DNA of 64,000 bases from Leadbetterella sp. (GTDB lineage: Bacteria; Bacteroidota; Bacteroidia; Cytophagales; Spirosomataceae): assembly GCA_019638185.1 (NCBI GenBank), contig JAHBUH010000016.1, positions 36,288 through 100,287 of the forward strand, written 5' to 3'. Position 1 is the stretch's first letter, and each line of letters opens with the position of its first letter. The notes under the pieces were generated by a model. It saw nothing but the letters and a program-made list of their open reading frames with translations. It had not been told where the DNA came from and searched no databases. Shown here one piece after another: positions 43,297 through 52,524 of the stretch. The position numbers and the translations under genes were made by a program.

Positions 43297-43304
43297 CAAA
43301 AGTA
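43297..43304 (-). promoter_or_regulatory. -7 box (TACTTTTG) of fabI
   Basis: TACTTTTG on the minus strand matches TAnnTTTG and lies 24 bp before the fabI ATG. Confidence 0.6.
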
Positions 43305-43366
43305 TTATTTTTTTCGATAAGAACCTTACACAGGAGAAGGCATTCAGAATCTTTTCGAAAAAAGGC

Positions 43367-43397
43367 TTTGCCTGAACCCACTTTTGCCTTAGTTTTG
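43367..43397 (+). promoter_or_regulatory. Complete Bacteroidota promoter of the SNF2 gene
   Basis: TTTG at 43367-43370, a 19-bp spacer, then TAGTTTTG at 43390-43397, fitting the TTG-N17-23-TAnnTTTG consensus. The ATG is 23 bp downstream. Confidence 0.75.
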
Positions 43398-43420
43398 AAA
43401 CCCGTTTTTTGCAAAACTCC

Positions 43421-46333
43421 ATGATCGTTTCACCTACAGAACCTTTTAAACTTGTTTTCAGCCTGTACCAGCACGAGTTCCTGGGCTATCTCCTGGAACC
43501 CTTTGTGGTAAAGCTTACCCAGAAAGGAGAATTTTCCTTTCAGTCGCAGAATATCTCCGGAACTAACGTAAAAGATTTTAAAGCCGGGCTCACCCGTGAC
43601 CAGATCCGGCTGGTGGAGCTCACCTCAAAAATCCAGCAGGATGCCCTGTTCCGGAAATTTAATACCGGCAAAAAGCAGAAAAGAGACGATTTCTTCAAAA
43701 AGGTCTTTGACAGTGAAAAGGGAGATCCCGCCCTCCGGGAAGCCATCATGGCCTACATTGAGAATTATAAAAAAGAGATTTACCGCAATATCCGGGGAGA
43801 GAATTTCTTCATCATGGGAAGTGACGGTATCCCTACCTGGAAAGAGACGAAGATCGTGGAAGAACCCGCCAAAGTTTACTTCCATTTTAACCGGGAGGAA
43901 GAAAAAACCATTTACTACCCCATCATTAAGTGCAACGGCGAGAAAGTCAAATTCCAGTTCCAGAATGGCCTGATCATTAACGATATGCCCGCTGCCCTCC
44001 TGATCGATAACCGGGTGTACCTCTTTGAAGATCATGTAGACGGCAGAAAGCTGCGGCCTTTTCTCCAGAAATCGAACATTGAGATCCCCCGGAAGATTGA
44101 AGATACCTACTACCGGAAGTTTATTGTGCCGCTGATTGCTAACTTTAACGTGTATGCCCAGGGGTTTGAGATCTCTTACGAAAAAGAAGAATTTACCACC
44201 CGGCTGCTCATCACTGAAGTGAAGGCGGCGGGCCAGAACGGCCTGTTCAGTGCGGGTACGGAAGAGGCCTCTGCTACCGAAGTGATCCTGGAGCTGGTTT
44301 TTACTTACGGCGATCACGATTTTAAGTTTGACAACTTCAGCGATCCCGCTTACGTGTATCCCGAAAAAACGGCCGATTCCTGGAAATTTCATAAGATCAA
44401 AAAGAACCTGCCGGCTGAAAAAGCCGTGATCGCCTTCCTGAAAAATGAAGGCCTGGACCTCCGGAACGGGCGCGCCGTACTGCCCAAAAATTATGCGATC
44501 AGCTGGCTCAGCGAGCACCTGGAAAAGCTGGAGGCCTATCCCGTTTCCGTACAGCAAAACGCCGGTAACTCGGCCACCTACTTCCTGGGCTATACCCACG
44601 TGGATATGAAAGTGGTGGAAAAGAACGACTGGTTTGATATTGAAGCGGAAGTGATCTTCGGGGAGTTCCGTATCCCTTTCAAAAAATTCAGGTACTATAT
44701 CCTGAACAATATCCGGGAGTTTCCCTTGCCTGACGGCCGCATGGCCAGTATCCCGGATGCCTGGTTCAACAAATTCTCGGAACTGTTTGAAAACATGGAA
44801 GAGGAACCGCGGCTGAGAAAGCATTTTGTGGGGCTGGTTAACCTGATGGCCCAGGACGGGATCATCAGCACGCAGATCAACCGGAAGCTTTCAGCCCTTT
44901 CTGATTTCGAAGAGATCCGTGATATCAGCCTGCCGGAGAACTTTGAAGGGGAACTACGCCCCTACCAGAAAGCGGGCTATAACTGGCTCCACTTCCTGAA
45001 AGAGTATGGGCTGGGCGGCTGCCTGGCGGATGACATGGGCCTGGGGAAGACCGTTACCACCCTGGCCTTCCTGCAAAAAATCCGGGAAGAAAAACCCGAT
45101 GCACCCAGCCTGCTGGTGCTGCCTACCTCGCTTATTTACAACTGGCAGAAGGAAGCGGCCCGGTTTACGCCGGACCTGCGGGTAATGGTGCACTACGGCA
45201 GCCAGCGGAGCAAAGACACCGGGGCGTTTCTCTTCTATGACCTGATCATTTCTTCCTACGGGGTGCTCCGCTCGGATATTGATTTTATCCGTAATTTCCG
45301 TTTTAACTATGCCATCCTGGATGAGTCCCAATCCATCAAAAACGCCACTTCCGCTAATTTTAAGGCGGTAATGGACCTGAATACCCGGAACCGCCTCATC
45401 CTGACCGGTACGCCCCTTGAAAACAGCACCCTGGACCTCTGGAGCCAGATGAGCTTCATTAATCCCGGCCTGCTGGGGAGCCTGTCAGCCTTCAAAAAGA
45501 AATACCATAACCCCATTGAAAAGGAGAAAGACGAAACCCGGCTGAAAGTGCTTTCTTCCAAGATCAAACCCTTTATGCTCCGGCGCAATAAACGGCAGGT
45601 AGCCAAAGACCTCCCCGAAAAAATAGAGTCGGTGGTTTACTGCCAGATGACCGAAGAGCAGGAAAAACTGTACGATGAAACCAAATCTTACGTAAGAAAC
45701 CAGATCATGGGCATGCAGGAAAGCGGCACGCTGAGCAAATCCAGCATCCTGGTGCTGCAGGGGCTTTCCAAACTCCGGCAGCTGGCTAATCACCCTTCTA
45801 TGGTCACCACCGGCTATCACGGCGAATCCGGTAAAGGGAATGACGTAATGCAGCGGATCCGGGAAGTAGTACAGGACGGATCAAAAACACTGGTTTTCAG
45901 CCAGTTTGTTAAGCACCTGGAGTTTGTAGCTGAAACCCTCCGGGCAGAGGGCATCCCTTTCCTGTACCTCGACGGCTCCACTAAAAACCGGATGGCGCTG
46001 GTAGACCGCTTCCAGCAGCCGGATACTGAGCAGGTTTTCCTGATATCGCTGAAAGCCGGCGGCGTGGGGCTAAACCTTACCGCGGCCGAGAACGTCTTCA
46101 TCCTGGATCCGTGGTGGAACCCGGCCATTGAGGCACAGGCCGTAGACCGGGCCCACCGCATAGGGCAGACCAAAACGGTTTTCAGCTATAAATTTATCTC
46201 CCAGAATACCATTGAAGAGAAGATCGTGGAGCTTCAGAATACTAAAAAGCAGCTCTTTGACGAGCTCATTATTGAAGAAGAAAGCTTCTTTAAATCCCTG
46301 ACCACAGAAGATATACTGAGCCTGATAGAATAA
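43421..46333 (+). CDS. SNF2-family DEAD/DEAH helicase
   Basis: 970 residues from the ATG at 43421. The N-terminal half (about 1-480) is a poorly conserved region typical of bacterial SNF2 proteins. The ATPase core starts with LADDMGLGKTVTTLAFL (Walker A), has DESQSIKN (motif II DExx), LTGTPLENS (motif III), and ends with LKAGGVGLNLTAA and DPWWNPAIEAQAVDRAHRIGQ (V, VI; shown in part). Bacterial SNF2 proteins, for example RapA-like, remodel protein-nucleic acid complexes; this one lacks obvious RapA domains. Own promoter, divergent from fabI. Confidence 0.9.
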   Translation: MIVSPTEPFKLVFSLYQHEFLGYLLEPFVVKLTQKGEFSFQSQNISGTNVKDFKAGLTRDQIRLVELTSKIQQDALFRKFNTGKKQKRDDFFKKVFDSEKGDPALREAIMAYIENYKKEIYRNIRGENFFIMGSDGIPTWKETKIVEEPAKVYFHFNREEEKTIYYPIIKCNGEKVKFQFQNGLIINDMPAALLIDNRVYLFEDHVDGRKLRPFLQKSNIEIPRKIEDTYYRKFIVPLIANFNVYAQGFEISYEKEEFTTRLLITEVKAAGQNGLFSAGTEEASATEVILELVFTYGDHDFKFDNFSDPAYVYPEKTADSWKFHKIKKNLPAEKAVIAFLKNEGLDLRNGRAVLPKNYAISWLSEHLEKLEAYPVSVQQNAGNSATYFLGYTHVDMKVVEKNDWFDIEAEVIFGEFRIPFKKFRYYILNNIREFPLPDGRMASIPDAWFNKFSELFENMEEEPRLRKHFVGLVNLMAQDGIISTQINRKLSALSDFEEIRDISLPENFEGELRPYQKAGYNWLHFLKEYGLGGCLADDMGLGKTVTTLAFLQKIREEKPDAPSLLVLPTSLIYNWQKEAARFTPDLRVMVHYGSQRSKDTGAFLFYDLIISSYGVLRSDIDFIRNFRFNYAILDESQSIKNATSANFKAVMDLNTRNRLILTGTPLENSTLDLWSQMSFINPGLLGSLSAFKKKYHNPIEKEKDETRLKVLSSKIKPFMLRRNKRQVAKDLPEKIESVVYCQMTEEQEKLYDETKSYVRNQIMGMQESGTLSKSSILVLQGLSKLRQLANHPSMVTTGYHGESGKGNDVMQRIREVVQDGSKTLVFSQFVKHLEFVAETLRAEGIPFLYLDGSTKNRMALVDRFQQPDTEQVFLISLKAGGVGLNLTAAENVFILDPWWNPAIEAQAVDRAHRIGQTKTVFSYKFISQNTIEEKIVELQNTKKQLFDELIIEEESFFKSLTTEDILSLIE

Positions 46334-46336
46334 AAA

Positions 46337-46358
46337 AACCGGGGGATGCCCCCCGGTT
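46337..46358 (-). terminator. Terminator of the 51-residue protein gene
   Basis: A 9-bp GC-rich stem (AACCGGGGG / CCCCCGGTT) with loop ATGC. On the minus strand it is followed by eight T residues; no T run exists on the plus strand, so it serves the small minus-strand gene rather than the SNF2 gene. Confidence 0.8.
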
Positions 46359-46384
46359 ACGGTATAAATCATTTTTAAAGAAAA

Positions 46385-46540
46385 TCAGGAAGATACTTCT
46401 TCCGTCTGGAAGATATCATCGGCCGCCTGGTGAAACGCCTTTTTCAGGCCTTCATAAGCGCCGGTAATAATACTGATGGGGATAATAATAGGAGCAAATA
46501 CTATCCACTGACAGGTCATAAACAGATTGATTTTTTTCAT
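46385..46540 (-). CDS. Small single-helix membrane protein (51 residues)
   Basis: ATG at 46540 to TGA at 46385-46387. The product starts MKKINLFMTCQWIVFAPIII, forms one hydrophobic helix, and ends with an amphipathic acidic tail (KAFHQAADDIFQTEEVSS). It has its own strong terminator 26 bp downstream and a 185-bp leader region behind the nagB terminator, which argues that it is a real gene. No family recognised. Confidence 0.6.
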   Translation of the reverse strand: MKKINLFMTCQWIVFAPIIIPISIITGAYEGLKKAFHQAADDIFQTEEVSS

Positions 46541-46725
46541 GATTGGTAAAGGGTAGTTTCCAGGATATTAACCCTGATGATTGATTAAATTTAAGTGAAG
46601 TTAAGAAGAAGTATTAATAAATCCAATAGCACCAGATAGATTTTATTATATTTTTTAACTGCAAAGTACCAATCTTAACACCAAAAGGGAAAATCTGTCG
46701 ATAAATTTTCCCGTTCTGTCGCATA

Positions 46726-46759
46726 AAAAAGGCCGGACCCTTGCGGACCCGGCCTTTTT
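46726..46759 (-). terminator. Terminator of the nagB-type gene
   Basis: An 11-bp stem (AAAAAGGCCGG / CCGGCCTTTTT) with a 12-nt loop, 14 bp after the minus-strand stop; T run follows on that strand. Confidence 0.9.
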
Positions 46760-46773
46760 CAGTTTGAAAAACC

Positions 46774-48693
46774 TCAGAACTTCCAGCGTACAAAAGCCTC
46801 CATGGCCTCATACTCGGCCAGTCCCAGCTTATTGTACAATTCCGCCGTGCCGCGGTTCCGGTCTTCCGCCCGCTGCCAGAACTCCCGGGCATCGGTACCC
46901 TGGAACACCACACCGTCTTTCTGCGACTGGTGTTTGAAGATTCCCAGGCGCTTCTGCATCACCTGGTCAGGGCTCATTGGCACAGCCATCTCGATCTCAT
47001 GGATTTCCCACTCAGCCCAGGCTCCGCGATACAGCCACACCCAGCAGTCTTTCATAAAGTTTTTATGCTTGATCTGGTGAACCGCCTCAAAGATGGCGTC
47101 CAGGCAAACCTTATGCGTTCCGTGCGGGTCAGCCAGGTCACCGGCAGCATAGATCTGGTGAGGTTTTACCTCCTCGATCAGGTTTTTAACGATATTGATA
47201 TCTTCCTTGCCCAATGGTGCCTTCTGCACCGTACCGGTTTCATAGAATGGCATGTTCAGGAAGTGGGCGTGCGCGGTAGGGATACCTACAAAACGGCAGG
47301 TAGCCTTAGCCTCACCCCGCCGGATAATGCCTTTCACGTGCCGTACGGCTTCGGAATCCACCTCGCTTCCTTTCTTATTTTTAATAGACAGTTTTGCGTC
47401 TTCAAAAATCTTCTCCGCCTTCTCGTTATTGATACCGAAGTTCCGGTTATAATCCACCACAAAGTCAATGAACCGCAGGGCTTCATCATCCGATACCGCA
47501 ATGTTACCGGAAGTCTGATACGCCACGTGCACTTCATGGCCCTGGTCTACCAGGCGCTGGAAGGTACCACCCATAGAGATGATGTCATCATCCGGATGCG
47601 GGCTGAAGATAATCACGCGCTTCTTCTCCGGCAGCGCCCGTTCGGGACGGTTGGTATCATCGGCGTTCGGTTTGCCACCCGGCCAGCCGGTGATGGAATG
47701 CTGCAGGTTATTAAATACATCGATATTGATATCATACGCCTGTCCGTAACCGGCCAGAAGCTCAGAAAGCCCGTTATCGTTATAATCTTTATTAGTCAGT
47801 TTCAGGATAGGTTTACCCAGTTCCAGTGCCAGGCTGCATACCGCTTTCTTGGTCATCTGGTTATCCCATTCCACATCTTCCACCAGCCATGGGGTCTTGA
47901 TCCGCTTAAGCTCTGTGGCAGCGGCCGTGTCTACCACAAACAGGGCATTGCTGTGGGTTTGCAGGTAAGAAGCCGGGTTTTGCTCGGTTACCGTACCTTC
48001 CACCGCCTGGGCTATCACCCCGGCTTTGCGCTCACCCCAGGCCAGCAGTACTACCCGCTTAGCCTGCAGGATTTTGGAAACACCCATCGTAATGGCCTTC
48101 TTCGGAACTTTCGTCAGGTCACCACCGAAATCCCCCGTAGCCGCCGCGCGGGTGGAATGATCCAGCATCATCAGGCGGGTTTTGGAGTTAATCAGCGAGC
48201 CCGGTTCGTTAAAACCGATATGGCCGTTCCCCCCGATCCCCAGCAACTGGAAATCCAGGCCGCCCAGGGCATCGATCTTAGCCTCGTAGCTGGTACAAAA
48301 CTCCCCGATGGCGCTTTGAGGCAATGTACCCAAAGGAATAAAATAATTCTCTTTCGGGATATCCACATGGTCAAACAGCTGTTCCCGCATAAAGCGCCAG
48401 TAGCTCTGGATGGCATCCGGCTCTATGGGTGAATACTCATCCAGGTTAAATGAGATCACATTCTTAAAGCTCAGGCCTTCTTCCCTGTGCATACGCACAA
48501 GTTCCGCATACACGGTCTTCGGCGAAGACCCCGTGGCCAGGCCCAGGATGCATTTTTTACCTTCACTTTGCTTCTTTCGGATAAGATCCGCAATCTCCTG
48601 CGCTACGGATTTGGAAGCTTCTTTCGGGTCCGCAAAAATGCGGGTTGGAATTTTTTCGTACGCAATCGGTTCTTTAACGGTTGAATCACCCAT
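46774..48693 (-). CDS. nagB: Glucosamine-6-phosphate deaminase fused to a PIG-L deacetylase domain
   Basis: 639 residues, the Bacteroidota long form. Residues 1-265 are NagB: GLATGSSPKTVY, Asp85 in FNLDEYSP, and His158/Glu163 in GGNGHIGFNEP. Residues about 355-600 are a PIG-L/LmbE zinc deacetylase-like domain with the HPDDD motif at 366-370. NagB converts glucosamine-6-P to fructose-6-P and ammonia. The PIG-L part could deacetylate an N-acetylated sugar, giving two steps in one chain, but its activity is not established. It fits the GlcNAc-releasing GH20 enzyme encoded at 35.6 kb. Confidence 0.9.
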   Translation of the reverse strand: MGDSTVKEPIAYEKIPTRIFADPKEASKSVAQEIADLIRKKQSEGKKCILGLATGSSPKTVYAELVRMHREEGLSFKNVISFNLDEYSPIEPDAIQSYWRFMREQLFDHVDIPKENYFIPLGTLPQSAIGEFCTSYEAKIDALGGLDFQLLGIGGNGHIGFNEPGSLINSKTRLMMLDHSTRAAATGDFGGDLTKVPKKAITMGVSKILQAKRVVLLAWGERKAGVIAQAVEGTVTEQNPASYLQTHSNALFVVDTAAATELKRIKTPWLVEDVEWDNQMTKKAVCSLALELGKPILKLTNKDYNDNGLSELLAGYGQAYDINIDVFNNLQHSITGWPGGKPNADDTNRPERALPEKKRVIIFSPHPDDDIISMGGTFQRLVDQGHEVHVAYQTSGNIAVSDDEALRFIDFVVDYNRNFGINNEKAEKIFEDAKLSIKNKKGSEVDSEAVRHVKGIIRRGEAKATCRFVGIPTAHAHFLNMPFYETGTVQKAPLGKEDINIVKNLIEEVKPHQIYAAGDLADPHGTHKVCLDAIFEAVHQIKHKNFMKDCWVWLYRGAWAEWEIHEIEMAVPMSPDQVMQKRLGIFKHQSQKDGVVFQGTDAREFWQRAEDRNRGTAELYNKLGLAEYEAMEAFVRWKF

Positions 48694-48913
48694 GGTGCTA
48701 AAATATATTTAATGTTAGGCCTATGACAAGCTGTTTACTTTGTTCTGCTAAAATTAGAGTACTTTTTTTTTAAAAAAAAGATTAATTTAGTCAAAACCGA
48801 CTAATAAAGAGTAGTTTACAAGAACCGAAAGAGTTATCGGTAACGATTTAGTAATGGTGCTTACTACACTTGCTTTCATTCAATTACCTTGTAAATCATT
48901 ACTGCAAATTTAT

Positions 48914-48953
48914 AAAAATAAAGGTAAAGCAGTGAAACTTTACCTTTATTTTT
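48914..48953 (-). terminator. Terminator overlapping the rteC stop codon
   Basis: A perfect 16-bp AT-rich stem (AAAAATAAAGGTAAAG / CTTTACCTTTATTTTT) with an 8-nt loop. The stem includes the rteC stop (48946-48948). The minus-strand 3' arm ends in T residues. Confidence 0.85.
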
Positions 48954-49773
48954 CGTCTTGTTCGTCCATTCTTTTTATAAGTGCGTCCCGAAGACTATCA
49001 AGGAATTTTGTTCTGTTCATCTTTCTTGCTTTTAATTCTAAATACGAATGATAGAAATCTCCCAAATTAACATTAAACATATTTTCAAAGGTCTTAGCTA
49101 TAATTTTAATATCTGCATTTCCATTGTCGATTGAACCCTGCGACTGTAGTGAATAAATCAACTCAATCAATGATGTCTTACTGCCCGTCCAATTCAAAGG
49201 TGGGTTCTCAAATATCTTTCTCTGATTGTTATTATTTAACTGGTCTTCGAGATAAACCTGAATTAAATCATTGGCAATAATCTTTGCGACTTTGTAATCA
49301 TGTGAGGTTGTAAAATTGTGGTCAGCTTCAAAGTAGTACGTGTCTAAACTCAACTTAATATCGTGCTTGCCACGTAAAAAGAATTTATGGTCGAGGTGGG
49401 TACTATTTGTTCTGTAATACTTATAAAATTCTAAATTGGCATCGAAAAACCGCTTGATTTTAGAAAGCTCAACATTCAGATATTTTTTGATTGTCTTATC
49501 TCCTCCACGTGGTCTTTTTGTTTCTATTTTATAAATCGAATTAAAGTAGATGAGCTTGGAAACTAATTGTGGTTTTAGTTGTTTAAAGAACATAATTTCA
49601 TCTTCTTCATTTTTAAAACCAGTTTTCTTAATGTATTTCTTTATCTCTTCGAGTTTCTGCAATACCAGTATAATTGCATTTTCATACGATATTAATGAAT
49701 TATTCGGCTCATAGGTCAAATCATTTATTCTATTGTCCAATTCGTTTATCATAGTATGGCAATAATTTATCAT
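48946..49773 (-). CDS. rteC: RteC-domain protein (conjugative-transposon regulator family)
   Basis: About 275 residues from the ATG at 49773; in-frame ATGs also exist at 49752 and 49860. The RteC pattern is clear: FFKQLKPQLVSKLIYF, YYRTNSTHLDHKFFLRG, LNWTGSKTSLIELIYSLQ and NVNLGDFYHSYLELKARK followed by RTKFLDSL. In CTnDOT, RteC activates excision genes. Here it stands beside chromosomal nagB with no integrase or excision gene in view, so it marks the edge or a remnant of an integrated element. Much more AT-rich than nagB. Confidence 0.85.
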   Translation of the reverse strand: MINYCHTMINELDNRINDLTYEPNNSLISYENAIILVLQKLEEIKKYIKKTGFKNEEDEIMFFKQLKPQLVSKLIYFNSIYKIETKRPRGGDKTIKKYLNVELSKIKRFFDANLEFYKYYRTNSTHLDHKFFLRGKHDIKLSLDTYYFEADHNFTTSHDYKVAKIIANDLIQVYLEDQLNNNNQRKIFENPPLNWTGSKTSLIELIYSLQSQGSIDNGNADIKIIAKTFENMFNVNLGDFYHSYLELKARKMNRTKFLDSLRDALIKRMDEQDEK

Positions 49774-49889
49774 TGAAAGCGGATTTTTTTGAATATGAAA
49801 ACAATTAAAAAATATTAATGAGGCAGCAATTGCAGGTTTCCCTACAATAAATCGCCTCATTTTAAATGTGTTGAATGGGGGTATAATAA

Positions 49890-49922
49890 AGCCCTATCCT
49901 TTAATAGAAACTGGATAGGGCT
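49890..49922 (-). terminator. Terminator of the HMA protein gene
   Basis: A 10-bp stem (AGCCCTATCC / GGATAGGGCT) with a 13-nt loop, 6 bp beyond the stop; TTTATTAT follows on the minus strand. Confidence 0.9.
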
Positions 49923-49928
49923 AAGGAA

Positions 49929-50150
49929 TTAAACCGCTAATGGTTCTGCTTTAAAGCCTTTTTTCTTAACGATTGCAATTATTTCATCTTCTGTAATTCC
50001 GTCTGCTTTTACGGTTAGAATTTTGTCATTGTTGGCTGTATCAACATTCCATTCGCAGATACCGTCCGCATTGTCAAAATCCGCTTTTACTTTTGATACG
50101 CAACCGCCACAATTAAGATTGGTCTTGAACTGAAATTCTTTATTTTCCAT
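49929..50150 (-). CDS. HMA-domain heavy-metal-binding protein
   Basis: 73 residues, a single ferredoxin-like HMA fold. The metal site is CGGC in KTNLNCGGCVSKVK, in place of the usual MxCxxC; the fold continues with ILTVKADGITEDEIIAIVKK. Cytoplasmic, no leader. It probably binds Cu+ or a divalent metal as a chaperone. Its promoter carries the shared 39-bp element; it has its own terminator. Confidence 0.88.
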   Translation of the reverse strand: MENKEFQFKTNLNCGGCVSKVKADFDNADGICEWNVDTANNDKILTVKADGITEDEIIAIVKKKGFKAEPLAV

Positions 50151-50188
50151 ATTTTTTAAACTTTATTTAATATTGTTTTGAACTGCCA

Positions 50189-50254
50189 CAAAATTCTACA
50201 TATTCCCAAACTCTTCTATTGTGATATTTCTTGTTTGATTTGTGACATTTACTG
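50189..50254 (-). promoter_or_regulatory. 39-bp shared operator plus -7 box, HMA gene copy
   Basis: The 39-bp element (50216-50254; minus strand begins CAGTAAATGTCACAA and ends ATATCACAATAG) lies 19 bp upstream of GAATTTTG (50189-50196), a near-match to TAnnTTTG. It contains two TCACAA hexamers 21 bp apart. It differs from the copy at 52552 at two positions. Confidence 0.75.
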
Positions 50255-50272
50255 TTTTCCTGTTGCAGACTA

Positions 50273-51226
50273 TTAATGTTTGTGGGCGTGGTGGCTGTGG
50301 TCTTCTCCCGATTTTTCACCCTCTGATACGGTAATCGTGAAATCCGCAGTATGTACCACGTTGTCTATTTTGAACTGTACCCACATTCTGTAAAGCCCTG
50401 TTTTTTTGATAAGCGTTTCGGCATAGATTGGGAAATTCTCTTTTGACACAGGGTGAATATGTAGAAAATCCTTATCGGCTTTGCTTATCATTACGATATG
50501 AGCAGTCGCTCCGAGATAAATCTGCATATCCTTTTCCGCTAATTTCTTGCCGTCCTTTTCAACCGAAAATTGCAAGCCTTGATTTCTGTTTGTTTTGAAA
50601 TCCTCACCATTAAGCAGCGTTACCGTAAAACCATCTACGGTTGAAACCAACTTTGTGTTTAACTCGGTGGTTTGGTCTGCTGCCGTACCTTTTACTTCAA
50701 TGGTTTGCTTATTGACCTCTCCATCGGCTCCGTTTGGTTTGTAATCGGTAAATAACAGGTATTTACCTGCTGCCGGGAATGTTTCTGAAACCTTATATGA
50801 ACCGTCTGCCTGTTCCTCGGGGTGGATATGGTCAAACCAGGTCAATTCCTCACTCACCACCAAAAGGTGCATTTTCATTTCGTGTACTTCTTCCAACGGT
50901 ATATTTTTCCCGTGCTCTTTAATGGCAATGGATAAGTTTGTCGGTTTACCTGCTTCCACATTTTGCGGGTCGGCAGCCACTTTTACTTCATACTGGCTTT
51001 TCTGTTTATTAACAGGTGTCAAAGTCATACCACATTTAGGGCATTTATCGCCTTTATTTCCTTTTACTTCCGGGTGCATCGGACAAGCGTATGCGCTGTC
51101 GTGATTTGGGTGCTGATGTGCATTCATATCCTCTGATTTTTTATTATTACTTTCTGAATTGTTACAGGCAGATAATACTGCCAGTGAAACAACCGTGCTT
51201 AGCAATATGGTTTTTAAATTATTCAT
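50273..51226 (-). CDS. Lipoprotein with heavy-metal-binding YHS-like zinc-ribbon domain
   Basis: 317 residues. Lipobox in SLAVLSACNNSES. A His-rich stretch precedes the metal-binding segment YACPMHPEVKGNKGDKCPKC (residues about 47-66), found in CusB-type and copper-handling proteins. The rest is two beta-sandwich-like regions with HxH-type motifs (WFDHIHPEE, DFLHIHPVS), and the tail ends HSHHAHKH. The many His/Met/Cys residues indicate metal binding at the cell envelope, likely copper sequestration. Own shared operator upstream. Confidence 0.85.
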   Translation of the reverse strand: MNNLKTILLSTVVSLAVLSACNNSESNNKKSEDMNAHQHPNHDSAYACPMHPEVKGNKGDKCPKCGMTLTPVNKQKSQYEVKVAADPQNVEAGKPTNLSIAIKEHGKNIPLEEVHEMKMHLLVVSEELTWFDHIHPEEQADGSYKVSETFPAAGKYLLFTDYKPNGADGEVNKQTIEVKGTAADQTTELNTKLVSTVDGFTVTLLNGEDFKTNRNQGLQFSVEKDGKKLAEKDMQIYLGATAHIVMISKADKDFLHIHPVSKENFPIYAETLIKKTGLYRMWVQFKIDNVVHTADFTITVSEGEKSGEDHSHHAHKH

Positions 51227-51248
51227 CTATTAATCTCTTATTACAATA

Positions 51249-51314
51249 CAAATTTCCGCATTAAATGGGTTGTAGCTATTGTGATTTTTCTTTTTTCATT
51301 TACGATTTTTACTG
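51249..51314 (-). promoter_or_regulatory. 39-bp shared operator plus -7 box, lipoprotein copy
   Basis: The element at 51276-51314 (32 of 39 identical to the HMA copy) is 19 bp upstream of GAAATTTG (51249-51256). Its distal end overlaps the last codon and stop of the upstream MFS gene (CAG TAA), so coding and operator sequence are shared. Confidence 0.75.
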
Positions 51315-52505
51315 TTTGCCAACGACGTTCTTTTGGCTCATTACAATCCTGATAACCACTATCAGTGTGATGATTAACATCGGTATCATTACAATGTTTA
51401 CACCGTTCCAACCCCAATAATTGAACAGGCTGCCCGCAAAGAAGCTCGCAATACTGATTACTGCAAAAACCGTGAAATCGTGGAAAGCCTGCGTTTTTTC
51501 TTTCTCTTCAGGTCTGTACACTTTGGTCAGCAATGATGAACCGCCGATAAACAGGAAGTTCCAACCTAAGCCCACTACAAATAAAGCGGAAACGAAATGT
51601 GCAAAGCCTGTTCCCATCAGGGCAATGATGATGTACAGGAACAAAATTGCCAAGCCGGAAATAATGATACGGTAAACGCCGAATTTCTGAATGAGCATAC
51701 CTGTAAAGAATGAGGGCAGGAACATACCCAATACGTGCCATTGTATCACTGTTGCTGAACTGTCTGAGGAATGTCCTACACTGTGCATTGCTATCGGCGT
51801 AACAGTCATAGACATTCCCATTACTGCAAATGCGGTGGCTGATGCCAGTATTGCAAGGATAGTATCTTTATTCTTAATGATCTCTTTTATGGGGCGACCT
51901 TTTGTTACCACCTCGTTGGTTTGTATAGCCGATGCTTTTTGCAATTTTAAAAAGGAAACAACGCCCAAAGCCACCACACTTAACAGGATAATCGAAAAGT
52001 AGGAATAAGCATAAGGAACCGCCCCTAAATGCTGTGTAAATCTCGCTAAGTTGGGTCCGGCGAAAGCCGCAACAACGCCGCCTGCAATAACGAAAGAAAT
52101 TGCCTTGCTTTTCGCATTGTCGGGAACGGCATCAGCCGCAGCAAAACGGTAGTATTGGGAAAAGCCCTGGTATGCACCAATGAGCATATTACCTACTGAA
52201 AACAGCCAAAAGGAATTTTGGACAATACCGTACCACGAAACCAAACCCGATAAAACACCTATCAGCGTACCAATCATAAAGGCATTACGCTGACCTAATT
52301 TTTTAATAATGAGGGATGCGGGTATCATCATACCTGCCGTACCAACGGTAATCATTGCCAAAGGCAGCGTTGCCAGATTTTTATCCGGAGCCATTTGTAA
52401 GCCTACCACACCCGAAAGCGTAATGACCAATATAGATGCAGTCTGGAACAACGCCTGTGAGGTAAACAGGAGATACACGTTGTTCCATTTTATTTTTGCT
52501 GTCAT
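51309..52505 (-). CDS. MFS transporter of the metal island (1)
   Basis: 398 residues, about twelve hydrophobic helices in two halves. Family traits include SQALFQTASILVITLSG at the start and the loop motif KKLGQRNAFMIG between helices 2 and 3. MFS proteins of this kind accompany copper-resistance genes in Bacteroidota elements, but the substrate is unknown. It has its own copy of the shared operator. Confidence 0.85.
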   Translation of the reverse strand: MTAKIKWNNVYLLFTSQALFQTASILVITLSGVVGLQMAPDKNLATLPLAMITVGTAGMMIPASLIIKKLGQRNAFMIGTLIGVLSGLVSWYGIVQNSFWLFSVGNMLIGAYQGFSQYYRFAAADAVPDNAKSKAISFVIAGGVVAAFAGPNLARFTQHLGAVPYAYSYFSIILLSVVALGVVSFLKLQKASAIQTNEVVTKGRPIKEIIKNKDTILAILASATAFAVMGMSMTVTPIAMHSVGHSSDSSATVIQWHVLGMFLPSFFTGMLIQKFGVYRIIISGLAILFLYIIIALMGTGFAHFVSALFVVGLGWNFLFIGGSSLLTKVYRPEEKEKTQAFHDFTVFAVISIASFFAGSLFNYWGWNGVNIVMIPMLIITLIVVIRIVMSQKNVVGKQ

Positions 52506-52524
52506 AATCTTAAAATTTATGATA

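Noticed and set aside
43272-43422. 50-residue N-terminal extension of FabI
   Set aside because: The extension is not FabI-like and covers the TACTTTTG promoter box; the family start fits the ATG at 43272.
46930-48432. 500-codon plus-strand frame opposite nagB
   Set aside because: Antisense shadow of the NagB/PIG-L gene, no domain recognised.
48694-48945. tRNA or direct-repeat attachment site at the island edge
   Set aside because: No cloverleaf or matching repeat could be seen; only a weak core-like ATAAATTTGC is present.
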